Notes: generated by a model not told the origin, from the sequence alone. A stretch of DNA of 41,930 nt from Butyricicoccus sp. (GCA_023664105.1 JAMPGF010000003.1:1-41930); one strand, 5' to 3'; counted from the stretch's first letter, positions 7,092-16,500 are shown. Numbers and translations are program-made.

Positions 7092-7595
7092 TTGGATCTT
7101 ATCTTCACTGTCGTGCTTCTGGCCTTCTCCGTCTACTGCTTCATCTTTATAGGCAAGGTGGACGACCACACCGCCACCGAGCTGGGCGCGGCCTTCTGGC
7201 CCCGGCTCGTCCTGGGCCTGATGATCGTTCTGCTGGTCATCGGCCTTGTGAACACCATCCGCAAGAAAAACGGCGTCGGGACCGTCACCGCCGAGGCCGT
7301 CAAGGGCTTCTTCAAGAGCAAGCTGCTCATCGGCATGATAATCTGCATCGTAGCCGCTCTGGTCCTGCCCAAGATCGGCTTCATCCCCACGTCCTTCCTG
7401 TTCCTCATCGCCTTCGGCGTCCTCCTGGGCGAGAAGCGCCCCGCGGTGCTGATCGCCACCGGAGTCATCGCCACCCTGATCCTGTACATAATCTTCCAGG
7501 GTCCCCTGAGCATCTTCCTCCCCAGAGGCGTCAGCATCTTCCGCAGCTTCGCCCTGTTCATGGAAAAGCTGCTCCGGATGATCCCCGGACTGTAA
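7092..7595 (+). CDS. tctB: Tripartite tricarboxylate transporter small subunit TctB
   Basis: The 167-residue hydrophobic protein has about four membrane segments and sits between tctC and tctA, the standard TctB position. No ATG start exists. TTG 7092 gives MDLIFTVVLLAFSVYCFIFIG. ATT 7086, two codons earlier, is closer to the AAAGGGTGA ribosome-site-like run (7067-7075), and a TGA at 7074 blocks any longer form. A rare start codon would keep its level low. TctB is the poorly conserved small membrane partner of TctA. Confidence 0.85.
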   Translation: MDLIFTVVLLAFSVYCFIFIGKVDDHTATELGAAFWPRLVLGLMIVLLVIGLVNTIRKKNGVGTVTAEAVKGFFKSKLLIGMIICIVAALVLPKIGFIPTSFLFLIAFGVLLGEKRPAVLIATGVIATLILYIIFQGPLSIFLPRGVSIFRSFALFMEKLLRMIPGL

Positions 7596-7612
7596 GAAGG
7601 AGGTCATGACAG

Positions 7613-9118
7613 ATGCTTGATACATTGATTACCGCTTTCCAGATCGCCTTTACGCCGACTACCTTCCTCCTGATTTTCGCGGGTACCGTGGTGGGCGTCA
7701 TCTTCGGCGCGATGCCCGGCGTGTCGGCCTCCATGGCCGTGGCGCTGGCCCTGCCCTTCGCCTACCCAATGAACGGCGTTGTGGCTATCGCCTTCCTCTG
7801 CTCAGTCTACTGCGCGTCCATCACCGGCGGCGGCATTACCGCCATCCTGTTCAAGATCCCCGGCACGCCGTCCTCCGCCCCCACGACCTTTGACGGCTAT
7901 CCCATGGCCCAGCGGGGCGAGGCGGGCAAGGCGCTCGGCTATTCCCTGGTGGCCTCCGCCGTCGGCGGGCTGATCGCCGCATTCGCCATGGCCATCGTCT
8001 CCGCCCCCCTGGCCGCGGTGGCCCTGAAGTTCGGCCCCGGCGAGCTGTTCGGCGTGTCCATGCTCGGACTGTCCGTCCTGACCTGCCTGGACAACGGCAA
8101 CGTGGTCAAGACGCTTATCTCCGGCCTGCTGGGCCTGTTCCTCGCCACCATCGGCATGGACCCCCAGAACGGCGTCGCCCGCTTCACCTGGGGCAGCAGC
8201 ACCCTTCTCTCCGGCGTGGAGATGATTCCCGTCATGATCGGCCTCTTTGCCGTGACCGAGGTGCTCAAGCAGACCAACAAGCGCGCGAAGGGCGGCGGAA
8301 ACGATATGGAGAGCACCGGCACCTTCAAGACCAACATCCCGAAAATCGGGGAGTTCCTCAAGGTGAAGTGGGTCATGCTCCGCTCCTCCATTCTCGGCAC
8401 GGTCGTGGGCATCCTGCCCGGCGCGGGCGCTACCATCGCCTCCTTCCTGTCCTACACTGTTGAGAAGAAGATTTCCAAGCATCCCGATAAGTTCGGCACG
8501 GGCATCGCGGACGGCATTGTGGCCTCCGAGGCCGCCAACAACGCCGCCACCGGCGGCGCTATGGTCCCGCTGCTGGCCCTGGGCATTCCCGGCGGCAACG
8601 CCGCGGCCATCATGATGTCCGCCCTGGTGCTCAAGGGCGTGCAAATGGGCCCCCTGCTTGTCAAGACCCAGCCCGAGTATCTGGCCTCCGTGTTCGGCTC
8701 CATGTTCGTCACCAACATCATCATGGTGTTCGTCTCCATAGCGATCGCCAAGGTATTCGCCAAGATCCTGTCGATCCCCTACTCCATTCTGGGGCCCGTC
8801 ATAATCATGCTTGCCATGATCGGCTCCTTCGCCCTGAAGAACAGCACCGGCGACGTGGTTCTGATGATCGCCTCCGGACTTATCGGCTACCTGTTCGTGT
8901 CGCTGGGCTACTCGTCGGCCGCGCTGGTTCTGGGCCTGGTGCTCGGCATGATGTGCGAGGAGAACCTGCGCCGCGCCTACATGATAGGCAACGGCAGCTG
9001 GGTAAGCGCGCTGAGCAGCCCGATCACCATCGTGCTGCTGCTGGTGTGCGCCGCGATGATCCTCTTCCCGATCTTCAAGGGCCTGATCCCCGGCAAAAAG
9101 GCCAAGGCCAAGGAATAA
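7613..9118 (+). CDS. tctA: Tripartite tricarboxylate transporter large permease TctA
   Basis: ATG 7613 follows AAGGAGGT at 7596-7603. The 501-residue protein has around a dozen membrane segments and the TctA signatures, including FGAMPGVSASMAVALALPFAYPM near residue 32, GGGITAILFKIPGTPSSAPTTFDGYPM near residue 72, and GILPGAGATIASFLSYTVEKK near residue 265. TctA forms the ion-coupled transport channel with TctB and takes the ligand from TctC. Length is typical. It lies 17 bases after tctB. Confidence 0.95.
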   Translation: MLDTLITAFQIAFTPTTFLLIFAGTVVGVIFGAMPGVSASMAVALALPFAYPMNGVVAIAFLCSVYCASITGGGITAILFKIPGTPSSAPTTFDGYPMAQRGEAGKALGYSLVASAVGGLIAAFAMAIVSAPLAAVALKFGPGELFGVSMLGLSVLTCLDNGNVVKTLISGLLGLFLATIGMDPQNGVARFTWGSSTLLSGVEMIPVMIGLFAVTEVLKQTNKRAKGGGNDMESTGTFKTNIPKIGEFLKVKWVMLRSSILGTVVGILPGAGATIASFLSYTVEKKISKHPDKFGTGIADGIVASEAANNAATGGAMVPLLALGIPGGNAAAIMMSALVLKGVQMGPLLVKTQPEYLASVFGSMFVTNIIMVFVSIAIAKVFAKILSIPYSILGPVIIMLAMIGSFALKNSTGDVVLMIASGLIGYLFVSLGYSSAALVLGLVLGMMCEENLRRAYMIGNGSWVSALSSPITIVLLLVCAAMILFPIFKGLIPGKKAKAKE

Positions 9119-9148
9119 TTTGATGTTCTAAGGCGCGATCCATATCAG

Positions 9149-9180
9149 AAGGGGCGCCGTTTTTATTCAACGGCGTCCTT
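9149..9180 (+). terminator. Weak hairpin after tctA
   Basis: AAGGGGCGCCG and CGGCGTCCTT pair with one bulge and one G-U pair, and a short T-containing run follows. It lies in the 115-base gap between tctA and the AbrB gene and may attenuate read-through. No strong new promoter is obvious before the AbrB gene. Confidence 0.35.
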
Positions 9181-9233
9181 TCCGCGGTTGACGCTGTTTT
9201 CAAAAGCATTTTATCCGAGAGGAGAGGAGCCTT

Positions 9234-10292
9234 TTGCTCCGATTTTTGATTACCCTGCTTGCCTGCACGGCGGGGGGACTGCTGCTCAAGCGGCTGAAGG
9301 TCCCCGGCGGGATGCTGGTGGGCGCGCTGATCGTCGCCGCTCTGCTGAAGGTACTGACGCCCTACGGGTATATGCCCTATGCGGGCCGCTTCGCCGCGCA
9401 GGTGGCGGCGGGAGCTTATATCGGCGCTATGTTTGACCGGGAACAGCTCAGGAGCATCCGGCGGGTCTGGAAGCCCTATCTGATGATCATGGCCTTTTTT
9501 CTGGGCGCCAACCTGCTGGCCGGCTTCCTCATCTGGAGGACCGGGGCATGTGACCTGATGACGGCGCTGCTGTGCTGTGTGCCCGGCGGGATGTCCGACA
9601 CGCCGCTGATCGCCGCCGATATGGGGGCGGACGTGGGCACTGTGGCCATCCTCCAGTTCGTGCGGATGGTGACCGGCATTGTGCTGATGCCCTCTGTCAT
9701 CGCCCTGCTGGTACCGCCTGCCTCCGCCGCGCAGGAAGCTGGCGTCCAGGCGGAGGACGCCCATAAGGACACCAAGCCGAAGACTATCCCCCTGGCCGCC
9801 GTTACAGTAGCAATTGCAGCTGTGGGCGGCTGGATCGGCCGGGTCTCTGGGATTCCGGCGGGAATCCTGGTGGGTTCCATGCTGTCGGTCATCGTGATGA
9901 ACCTGACCTATGGCCGGGCCTATCTGCCCATGCCGCTCAAGCGCGCTGCACAGATTCTGTCCGGCGCATATATCGGCTGTACGCTGACCCGGGAGAGCAT
10001 CCTGCAGCTGCGGCATCTCATCGTGCCCGCACTGATCATCCTGGCGGTGTATGTCCCCATGAGCCTGCTGTGCGGCTGGCTCAATTCCCGGCTGTTCCAC
10101 CGGGACAGGCGGGAGTCCATGCTCAGCGCCACCCCCGGCGGCGCATCCGACATGGCGCTGATCGCCGCCGACCTGGGCGTGGAGAGCGCCGACCTTATGG
10201 TTACCCAGGTGCTGCGGATGGTGAGCGTGGTCCTGATTTTCCCCCAGCTGGTCTATCACCTCTGCGCCTTGCTGGGACAGCTCCCCGGATGA
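9234..10292 (+). CDS. AbrB-family membrane protein
   Basis: The 352-residue protein is hydrophobic with about ten membrane segments. It shows the internal duplication typical of the family once called ammonia monooxygenase/AbrB (PF05145 as I recall). Its two halves share the pattern of PGGMSDTPLIAADMGADVGTVAILQFVRMV (about residue 118) and PGGASDMALIAADLGVESADLMVTQVLRMV (about residue 300). The start is TTG 9234, four bases after GGAGAGGAG. This is unrelated to the Bacillus transition-state regulator AbrB. Members are often encoded near tripartite transporters and carboxylate genes, but their substrate is not established. Here it sits between tctA and citD in the same direction, so a role in carboxylate import or export, for example acetate efflux, is possible but unproven. 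Confidence 0.82.
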   Translation: MLRFLITLLACTAGGLLLKRLKVPGGMLVGALIVAALLKVLTPYGYMPYAGRFAAQVAAGAYIGAMFDREQLRSIRRVWKPYLMIMAFFLGANLLAGFLIWRTGACDLMTALLCCVPGGMSDTPLIAADMGADVGTVAILQFVRMVTGIVLMPSVIALLVPPASAAQEAGVQAEDAHKDTKPKTIPLAAVTVAIAAVGGWIGRVSGIPAGILVGSMLSVIVMNLTYGRAYLPMPLKRAAQILSGAYIGCTLTRESILQLRHLIVPALIILAVYVPMSLLCGWLNSRLFHRDRRESMLSATPGGASDMALIAADLGVESADLMVTQVLRMVSVVLIFPQLVYHLCALLGQLPG

Positions 10293-10329
10293 CCCGGCAG
10301 GAGCCATTTCTTGAGAGGAGGAATCGATC

Positions 10330-10632
10330 TTGGAAATCAAACGCACCGGCATTGCCGGGACCATGGAGTCCAGTGACGCCATGGTGACAATTGAAAAGGG
10401 AGGCAGCGGCATCGAGCTGTCGCTGACCAGTCCCGTGATCCACCGCTTCGGCAACCACATACGAGGCGTCGTCCTGGAGACCCTGGAGGCTCTGGAGATA
10501 CAAGACGCTGTGGTCACTGTGGTGGACAAGGGTGCCCTGGACTGCACCCTGAAGGCCAGGGTGGAGGGCGCCGCCTTCCGGGCCGCCGAGTGCTCGGAGG
10601 AGAATATTCCATGGGGAGGTGCCGTGAAATGA
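10330..10632 (+). CDS. citD: Citrate lyase acyl carrier protein (gamma subunit) CitD
   Basis: The 100-residue protein has the CitD signature AGTMESSD, with Ser14 as the expected attachment site for the phosphoribosyl-dephospho-CoA prosthetic group, and a conserved VDKGALDC segment. It carries the acetyl and citryl thioesters through the CitE and CitF reactions. It starts at TTG 10330, 8 bases after AGAGGAGG. Its stop overlaps the citE start (ATGA). The genes that make and attach the prosthetic group (citG, citX) are not in this window. Confidence 0.94.
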   Translation: MEIKRTGIAGTMESSDAMVTIEKGGSGIELSLTSPVIHRFGNHIRGVVLETLEALEIQDAVVTVVDKGALDCTLKARVEGAAFRAAECSEENIPWGGAVK

Positions 10633-11534
10633 GCCATCCCAATAAAAAGCGGCTTCGCCGCTCCATGATGTTCCTCAACTGCCAGAAGCCCTCGCTTATC
10701 CGCGACCCCTACATCTACCAGCCCGACTCCATCATGCTTGATCTGGAGGACGCCGTGGCGGAGAACCAGAAGGACGCCGCCCGTTTCTCCCTGTTCCATG
10801 CCCTTCGGGAGATCGACTACCGCGGCGTTGAGCGCGTGGTGCGCATCAACGGCCTGGACACCCCCCACTGGCGGGAGGACATCCGGGTCTGCGTGGCCGG
10901 CGGCGCCGACGTAATCCGTATTCCCAAGTGCACCTGCGCCCAGGACGTGCTCACCGTGGAGCAGGCCGTGCAGGCCGCCGAGCGTGAGTTCGGCCGTGAG
11001 GAGGGGAGCACCCTCTTAATGGCGGCGCTGGAGTCCTGTTACGGTGTTTTGAACTGCCTGGAGATCTGCAAGTCCACCGACCGCCTGATCGGCGTGGCGC
11101 TGTCCGGCGGCGACTATACCAAGGACCTGCAGACCGGCATCACCGGCACCGGCGTGGAGCTGATGGGCGCGCGCCAGCACATGATCATCGCGGCCCGCGC
11201 CGCGGGGGTACAGTGCTTCGACACCGTGTTCACCAACCTGGACGACATGGAGGGCTTCCGCAAGGAGACCGAGACAATCCACCTGATGGGCTTTGACGGC
11301 AAATCCCTGGTCAATCCCAGGCAGATCCCCATCGTTCACGAGATCTTTACGCCCAAGGAGAAGGACATCATCTTCGCCGAGAAGGTGGTGCAGGAGATTG
11401 ACAGCAAGAAGGCCCAGGGTATCGGGGTCTTCACGGTAAACGGCAAGATGATCGACATCGCGTTCTATGACGGCGCGAAGCGTACACTGATGCTGGCGAA
11501 GGCCGCCGGCGTTTATGGAGGTGACCTGGTATGA
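10629..11534 (+). CDS. citE: Citrate lyase beta subunit CitE
   Basis: ATG 10629 overlaps the citD stop and follows GGGGAGGTG, giving 301 residues. The protein belongs to the HpcH/HpaI aldolase superfamily with the TIM-barrel signatures MLDLEDAV (near residue 36, acidic residues for Mg), VRINGLDTPHW and DVIRIPKC. CitE cleaves citryl-ACP to acetyl-ACP and oxaloacetate. ALESCYGVLN and ALSGGDYTKDLQ are also as expected for CitE. A longer in-frame start at 10590 lies inside citD and is not needed. Its end overlaps citF by ATGA, so translation is probably coupled. Confidence 0.95.
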   Translation: MSHPNKKRLRRSMMFLNCQKPSLIRDPYIYQPDSIMLDLEDAVAENQKDAARFSLFHALREIDYRGVERVVRINGLDTPHWREDIRVCVAGGADVIRIPKCTCAQDVLTVEQAVQAAEREFGREEGSTLLMAALESCYGVLNCLEICKSTDRLIGVALSGGDYTKDLQTGITGTGVELMGARQHMIIAARAAGVQCFDTVFTNLDDMEGFRKETETIHLMGFDGKSLVNPRQIPIVHEIFTPKEKDIIFAEKVVQEIDSKKAQGIGVFTVNGKMIDIAFYDGAKRTLMLAKAAGVYGGDLV

Positions 11535-13093
11535 TCAACGCAGTAGGACGTGATATCCCCGAGGAGGTCCTGCAGGCCACCGGACGGGACATTTTCCGCG
11601 GCTCTCTCTACCATGACAACAAGGAGTACACCAAGGCCGCGCCCACGGTGCGGGCCAAGATCGACCCCGCGCGGAGCAAGCTGATCGGCTCCATCCGCGA
11701 GGCGCTGGAGAAGTGCGGCGCCCACGACGGCATGACCATCTCCTTCCACCACCACTTCCGCGAGGGCGACTATGTGGTGAACATGGTGATGAAGGAGATC
11801 CATGACATGGGCCTGAAAGACATTTGCATCTGCGCCTCCTCCCTGGGCAAGGCCCACGACCCCATCGTCCCCTACATCGAGGACGGCACCATAACCGGCA
11901 TCCTCTCCTCCGGCGTCCGCGGCAAGATCGGTGAGGCGATCTCCAACGGCAAGCTGCGGGACATCGCGGTGATGTACTCCCACGGCGGCCGGGTACGCTG
12001 CATCGAGGAGGGCAGGGTACACATTGATATCGCATTCATCGGCGCGCCCACCTCCGACGAATGCGGCAACCTGCGTCCCAACGGCGGCAAGTCCAACTGC
12101 GGCGTTCTGTCCTATGCCTATGTGGACGCCCAGTACGCCGACAAGGTGGTTGCGGTGACCGACTGCCTGGTGCCCTTCCCCAACATCCCCGCGTCAATCT
12201 CCATGGTGAACGTGGATTACGTGTGCGTGGTGGACGCCATCGGCGACCCCGCCAAGATCGCCACCGGTGCCGCCAAGCCCACCACCGACCAGCGCAAGCT
12301 GCTGATGGCCAAGTACTGCACCGATTTCGTGGTCTCCACCCCCTATTTCAAGGAGGGCTTCATCTACCAGACCGGCGTGGGCGGCGCGTCCATCGCCTCC
12401 ACCATCTATCTGGCGGATGTCATGCGCCAGCGAAACATCCACATGGGACTGGGCCTCGGCGGTATCGCCACCCCCATGGTGAAGCTGCTGGAGGAGGGCC
12501 TGATCGGCAAGCTGGTGGATACCCAGGACTTCGACCTGGGCGCGGTGGAGTCGGTAGGGAAGAACCCCGACCACGTGGAGATCACCGGCAGCGAGTACGC
12601 CGACCCCATGAATAAGGGCGCCTACGTCAACCAGCTTGACTTCGTCATCCTGGCCGCCCTGGAGGTGGACACCCACTTCAACTGCAACGTGATCACCGAT
12701 TCCACCGGCCTGATCACCGGTGCCCAGGGCGGACACCCTGACACCGCCGCAGGCGCCAAGTGCACCATCATCATCACGCCCCTGCTCCAGGGCCGGTCCC
12801 CGGCGGTGTGCCAGGACGTGACCACCGTCACCACCCCCGGCGAGAGCGTGGACGTGGTCGTGACCGAGTACGGCATCGCCGTCAACCCCCGCCGTCCCGA
12901 CTTGATGGAGGCCGCTCAGAAGTGCGGCGTACCCCTGCACACCATCGAGGAGCTGAAGGACATGGCCTATGCCATCGTGAGTACCCCCGAGCCGATCCAG
13001 TTCGGCGACCGCGTGGTGGGCATTGTTGAGGCCCGTGACGGCACCATCATGGATGTGGTGCGGCAGATGAAGGATTTCGAGTTCGCGGACTGA
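11531..13093 (+). CDS. citF: Citrate lyase alpha subunit CitF
   Basis: The 520-residue protein matches CitF in length and motifs. CitF is the citrate:acetyl-ACP transferase of the lyase complex and has a CoA-transferase fold. Recognisable segments are FHHHFREGDYVVNMVM near residue 75, the glycine-rich GVGGASIASTIYL near residue 280, SEYADPMNKGAYVNQLDFVILAALEVD near residue 355, and the C-terminal TEYGIAVNPRRPDLMEAA. It is the last gene of the tct-cit run and is followed by a terminator. CitDEF together convert citrate to acetate and oxaloacetate. Confidence 0.95.
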   Translation: MINAVGRDIPEEVLQATGRDIFRGSLYHDNKEYTKAAPTVRAKIDPARSKLIGSIREALEKCGAHDGMTISFHHHFREGDYVVNMVMKEIHDMGLKDICICASSLGKAHDPIVPYIEDGTITGILSSGVRGKIGEAISNGKLRDIAVMYSHGGRVRCIEEGRVHIDIAFIGAPTSDECGNLRPNGGKSNCGVLSYAYVDAQYADKVVAVTDCLVPFPNIPASISMVNVDYVCVVDAIGDPAKIATGAAKPTTDQRKLLMAKYCTDFVVSTPYFKEGFIYQTGVGGASIASTIYLADVMRQRNIHMGLGLGGIATPMVKLLEEGLIGKLVDTQDFDLGAVESVGKNPDHVEITGSEYADPMNKGAYVNQLDFVILAALEVDTHFNCNVITDSTGLITGAQGGHPDTAAGAKCTIIITPLLQGRSPAVCQDVTTVTTPGESVDVVVTEYGIAVNPRRPDLMEAAQKCGVPLHTIEELKDMAYAIVSTPEPIQFGDRVVGIVEARDGTIMDVVRQMKDFEFAD

Positions 13094-13128
13094 GCATCGA
13101 CTGAGATATGAACTGAGAAATAAAAAGG

Positions 13129-13168
13129 CCGGCGGTGCTGGAAGAGGTCACTCTCCCGGCTCCGCCGG
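13129..13168 (+). terminator. Probable citF terminator
   Basis: CCGGCGGTGCTGG (13129-13141) pairs with CCGGCTCCGCCGG (13156-13168), with one mismatch and one G-U pair. TTCAGTTTATTC follows. It lies 35 bases beyond the citF stop. Confidence 0.65.
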
Positions 13169-13211
13169 TTCAGTTTATTCGGTAAGCTATTTGCGCAGAT
13201 TCAGCGAAGTA

Positions 13212-13333
13212 ATACTAAACCCTGACGCGCCTACGGCGCTATATCCGGTAGCCCTTGGCGGCTTCGCCGCCTTAGGGATGCCGCATCCCCTTTGGGGAAA
13301 AAGCTCTTTGAGCTTTTTATCAGGGTTTAGTAT
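13212..13333. mobile_element. 122-bp TIR element made of consecutive hairpins
   Basis: Perfect 14-bp terminal inverted repeats (ATACTAAACCCTGA at 13212-13225 and its complement at 13320-13333) bound a non-coding element. Inside are four successive hairpins: GCGCC-TAC-GGCGC, GGCGGC-TTC-GCCGCC, GGGATG-CCG-CATCCC and AAAAAGCTC-TTT-GAGCTTTTT. Size, ends and absence of a reading frame resemble a MITE. I see no clear target-site duplication. Its right 58 bases recur at 86-143. It lies in the gap between the convergent 3' ends of citF and the giant surface-protein gene, where its last hairpin could act as a terminator in both directions. Confidence 0.65.
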
Positions 13334-13337
13334 AATC

Positions 13338-13472
13338 GTTTTTTCCGGCGGCGTGTACGTCGGAAAAAACACTTTGCGTGTAGCGAGCGTGCGAGTTGTC
13401 CGCCTGCGGCGGACAGCGAGTGCGCAGAGCGGAGCGAAGCCTTCTCGAAAAAGTGGCTTTGCCACTTTTTCG
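13338..13472. repeat. Second cluster of perfect hairpins
   Basis: Three perfect inverted repeats follow the TIR element: GTTTTTTCCG with CGGAAAAAAC (13338-13347 and 13361-13370), GTCCGCC-TGC-GGCGGAC (13398-13414), and CGAAAAAGTGGC-TTT-GCCACTTTTTCG (13446-13472). Between them is purine-rich AGCGAGCG / GAGCGAAGC-type sequence. No coding frame is convincing. The three-base loops match the style of the neighbouring element, suggesting a related repeat. Confidence 0.6.
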
Positions 13473-13480
13473 ACACGCTC

Positions 13481-13514
13481 AACCGCCCTGTACCGATTTC
13501 GGTACAGGGCGGTT
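13481..13514. terminator. Bidirectional terminator after the giant gene
   Basis: A perfect 15-bp stem (AACCGCCCTGTACCG / CGGTACAGGGCGGTT) with loop ATTT lies 14 bases beyond the stop of the giant minus-strand gene. On the plus strand it ends in TTTT. On the minus strand the U run is short, with further hairpins beyond. Confidence 0.65.
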
Positions 13515-13527
13515 TTGACGCTTTTTG

Positions 13528-16500
13528 TCAGGTTTTTTCCATGAAGTTTTTCAGCAGCTGTGCCGCCTGAGCGCGGGTGGCCGTTCCACCCGGGTCAAGC
13601 ATACCGCCGCCCACTCCGTTGAGGATGCCGTTCTCCACGGCCCAGCACAGCGCCTCCAGGGCGTAGCCGCTGGCCCGGTCTGCATCAACGAAGTCAAGGG
13701 CCTGGCTGCCGGCCTCGGGGCTTCCGGCGTACCGCCAGAGCATGACAACAAACTGCTCCCGAGTGACATCGTCATTGGGGCCGAACTGGCCGTCGCCGTA
13801 GCCGCCCGCGATGCCGTTCTCCGTGGCCCAGGCGACACCGTCCGCGTACCACGCGCCGTCGCTGACGTCGCTGAACGCGTCGGTCAGATCCATCTCCGGA
13901 TTGCCCTCAAGCCTGTACAGCACGGTGGCAAGCATACCGCGGCTCATGGCCAAGTCCGGGCTGAACGTTGTCTCGCTCGTGCCGCCGAACAGCTCATGTG
14001 AGCTGGCGAAGTCCACGGCACCGGCCTCCCAGCTCTCGGGCGGGACATCGTCGAAGTCCTTGCTGTTGTCCACGATCTCCACGGTGGCGGAGCCGCTCAG
14101 GGGAATGCTCATCACACCGTCAGTCACGACGGAATTGCGCACGGTTTCCCGCGTGCCGTCCTCGTTGACCAGGACGGCCACGGTGCCTGGGGCGGCGTCC
14201 TCCACCGGGACGCTGAGCGTCACGCCGCCGGGAACCTGTTTCACGGTCTCGCCGCCGGAGGTCACGGTCAGCGCCACCGACTGCTCCGCGTTCCCGACAG
14301 CGACGCTGACGCTGCCGCCCGACTGGCCCAAGGTATCCAGCGCCTTGTTAGGTATGGTCACGTCAGCGACAGGGGAGGAGACGGTGAGTGCCGCGTCCGT
14401 GTCGCTGCTCAGCTTACTTACCGTCGAGGACGGGATAGAGACCTCCGATTTGGTCACGTCGCCGGTGATTTCCGGCTTGATAACGACGTTCCGGCTCTTG
14501 CTGGCCACGGCCTGCTGCACCAGCCTGCTGCCGTCCGAGGCGCTCAAAACGGTGCTCGCCGTGCCGCCGCGTACGGTGGTCTGCGTCTGTGCCTGCGCCG
14601 GGGTACTGCTGGGCTCGTTTGAGGTCTGCTGCACTGGAGCAGTGACCTGAACCTGAATGGTGCGCGTGTTGTAGTTGGCCTTGTACTCATCATTCGGCCT
14701 GAAGATCACGTTATATGAGGTTCCACTGGTGGGTTTGATGCTGCCATCCTCCCATTCAAAATTGCCGGGAATGTCGGTCGCACCGCCGTCCAGCCTGATG
14801 GCACTGAGCGTTTCCCCCCAGCCGCTTGCCGCGGGATGGCTGGAAATGTACGGATCAGCCTTCTTGATCTCCACCTCCACCTCCGCGGCGGGGATACCGG
14901 TGTAGTTGACGCTGTCCGCCACCTTGTACCAGACGGAGTACATCCCGGCGTTGGTGCCTGTGGGGATGTTTTCCGAATACACGCCCTTCTCGCTTGTGCT
15001 GTAGACGATCGTGCCTATGCCGCCCACCGTTGCGCCGCCGGTGAGAAGCTCCTGAGCCTTGGGCTGGCCGTTTTCTACGGTGTAAGTCAGGCCCTCAACG
15101 GGCTTCGGGGCGTTTTCGGTTTCAATCTTCACGTCCACCATGTAGATCGACGCCGTCGTGGTCTCGGGCCAGGTGATTTGATAATTGGGATCTGTGACCT
15201 TTGGATCCTCACTGTATACGATTTTGACTGTCTTGTTTGTTCCGACATTCTCATCGTCAAAGGTACCCGTTGCAGTAATTTCGGCGTTGATTTCAGGCAC
15301 GGTAAGCGTTACAGCAGTATTTTTGCTGGTGTCATACCCTCTGCTTGCAGCCTTCGCAACAGCGGTGATCGGCTTCGGATTGGCGACAAAGGGCACGCTG
15401 GCCGTGTTGGATTTGCCGTAGCCGTCGGAAGCTTCCCGGTATGCCTGGACGGTAAATCCGCCCGTTCCGGTCACCTTCACCACACCGTTGCCGTCAACGG
15501 CTGCGGGTGCGTTTTCCTCCTTGATGCTCCACTGGATCGCCCCGCTTCCGGAGCCGCCCATGGCGCTCAGCCGGAAGGTGTCGCCGTAATAGACGTCGGA
15601 GGGCTTTTCGGTGATGATGGACAGGGGGGCCTGGCTGGACGCTACGATTTTGAAGGCGCCGCCTGTCGTGGAGCTAAACTCGTAGTTGCCGCCCGGATTG
15701 TCTGTGACGGCTACCTCGTAGCTTTCATCTTTCGCCGCGATTGCGGTCGGAATCGTCACGGTGTACTCGCTCTCCGGGATGATGCGGTTCTCGCCGTCCC
15801 GTACCACGACCGCCGGCGTCTTCGCCGAGCCGTCAAACTGGAAGGTATCCGGCACACACAGGACGCTGGGCGTATCGGTGTTCGGTGCGATCTTGACAGG
15901 CTCCATCTCCACCGCTTTGCTGTCCCTGTAGTTGCTGTTATCGGCGACTGCCTTGTACCAGACGGTGTAGCTCTTCGCGTCCTTACCCGTGGGCACGGCG
16001 TAGGTGTAGTTCTCGCCGTCCAGGGAGTACTTGATATTGCCGCCGCTCGCCTCGCCCCTGTTTACCAGCTCCAGCGGCTCGCCGGTGTACTGAAGGCCCG
16101 TTTTGGCTGTCGGCGCTTTTTCCTCGTTCACCTTTGCCTCTGCCGGGATGATGGTCGCCGTGGTGGTATCATCGCGGCTGATGTCGTATTTCCTGCTGAT
16201 CTCGTCCGGGACGGTCAGACCGGTAATATATACGGTCTTGTCTGCCCCGGCGCTGGCGTTCCTGAAGTAGCCCGTCACGGTAAAGCTGTCGCTGCCGATA
16301 CTGTCCCCGGAGACCAGGCCGGTGACGATGACAGACCAGGAGGTGACGGACGTATTGCCGTCATAGGTCTTATCCTCCGCCGTCACGATTGCTTTGACGG
16401 GCTTCGGGTAGGCGTAGAGGTCCTTCGTCTTGGTCACGCCGCCGGCGGTGGCGCTGATGGTAATGGGGCCGGGGCCGGTGATCCTGAACTGTCCGCCGCC

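Noticed and set aside
9075-10868. 597-codon minus-strand frame over the AbrB and citD genes
   Set aside because: His/Gln/Gly-rich shadow of two well-supported plus-strand genes.
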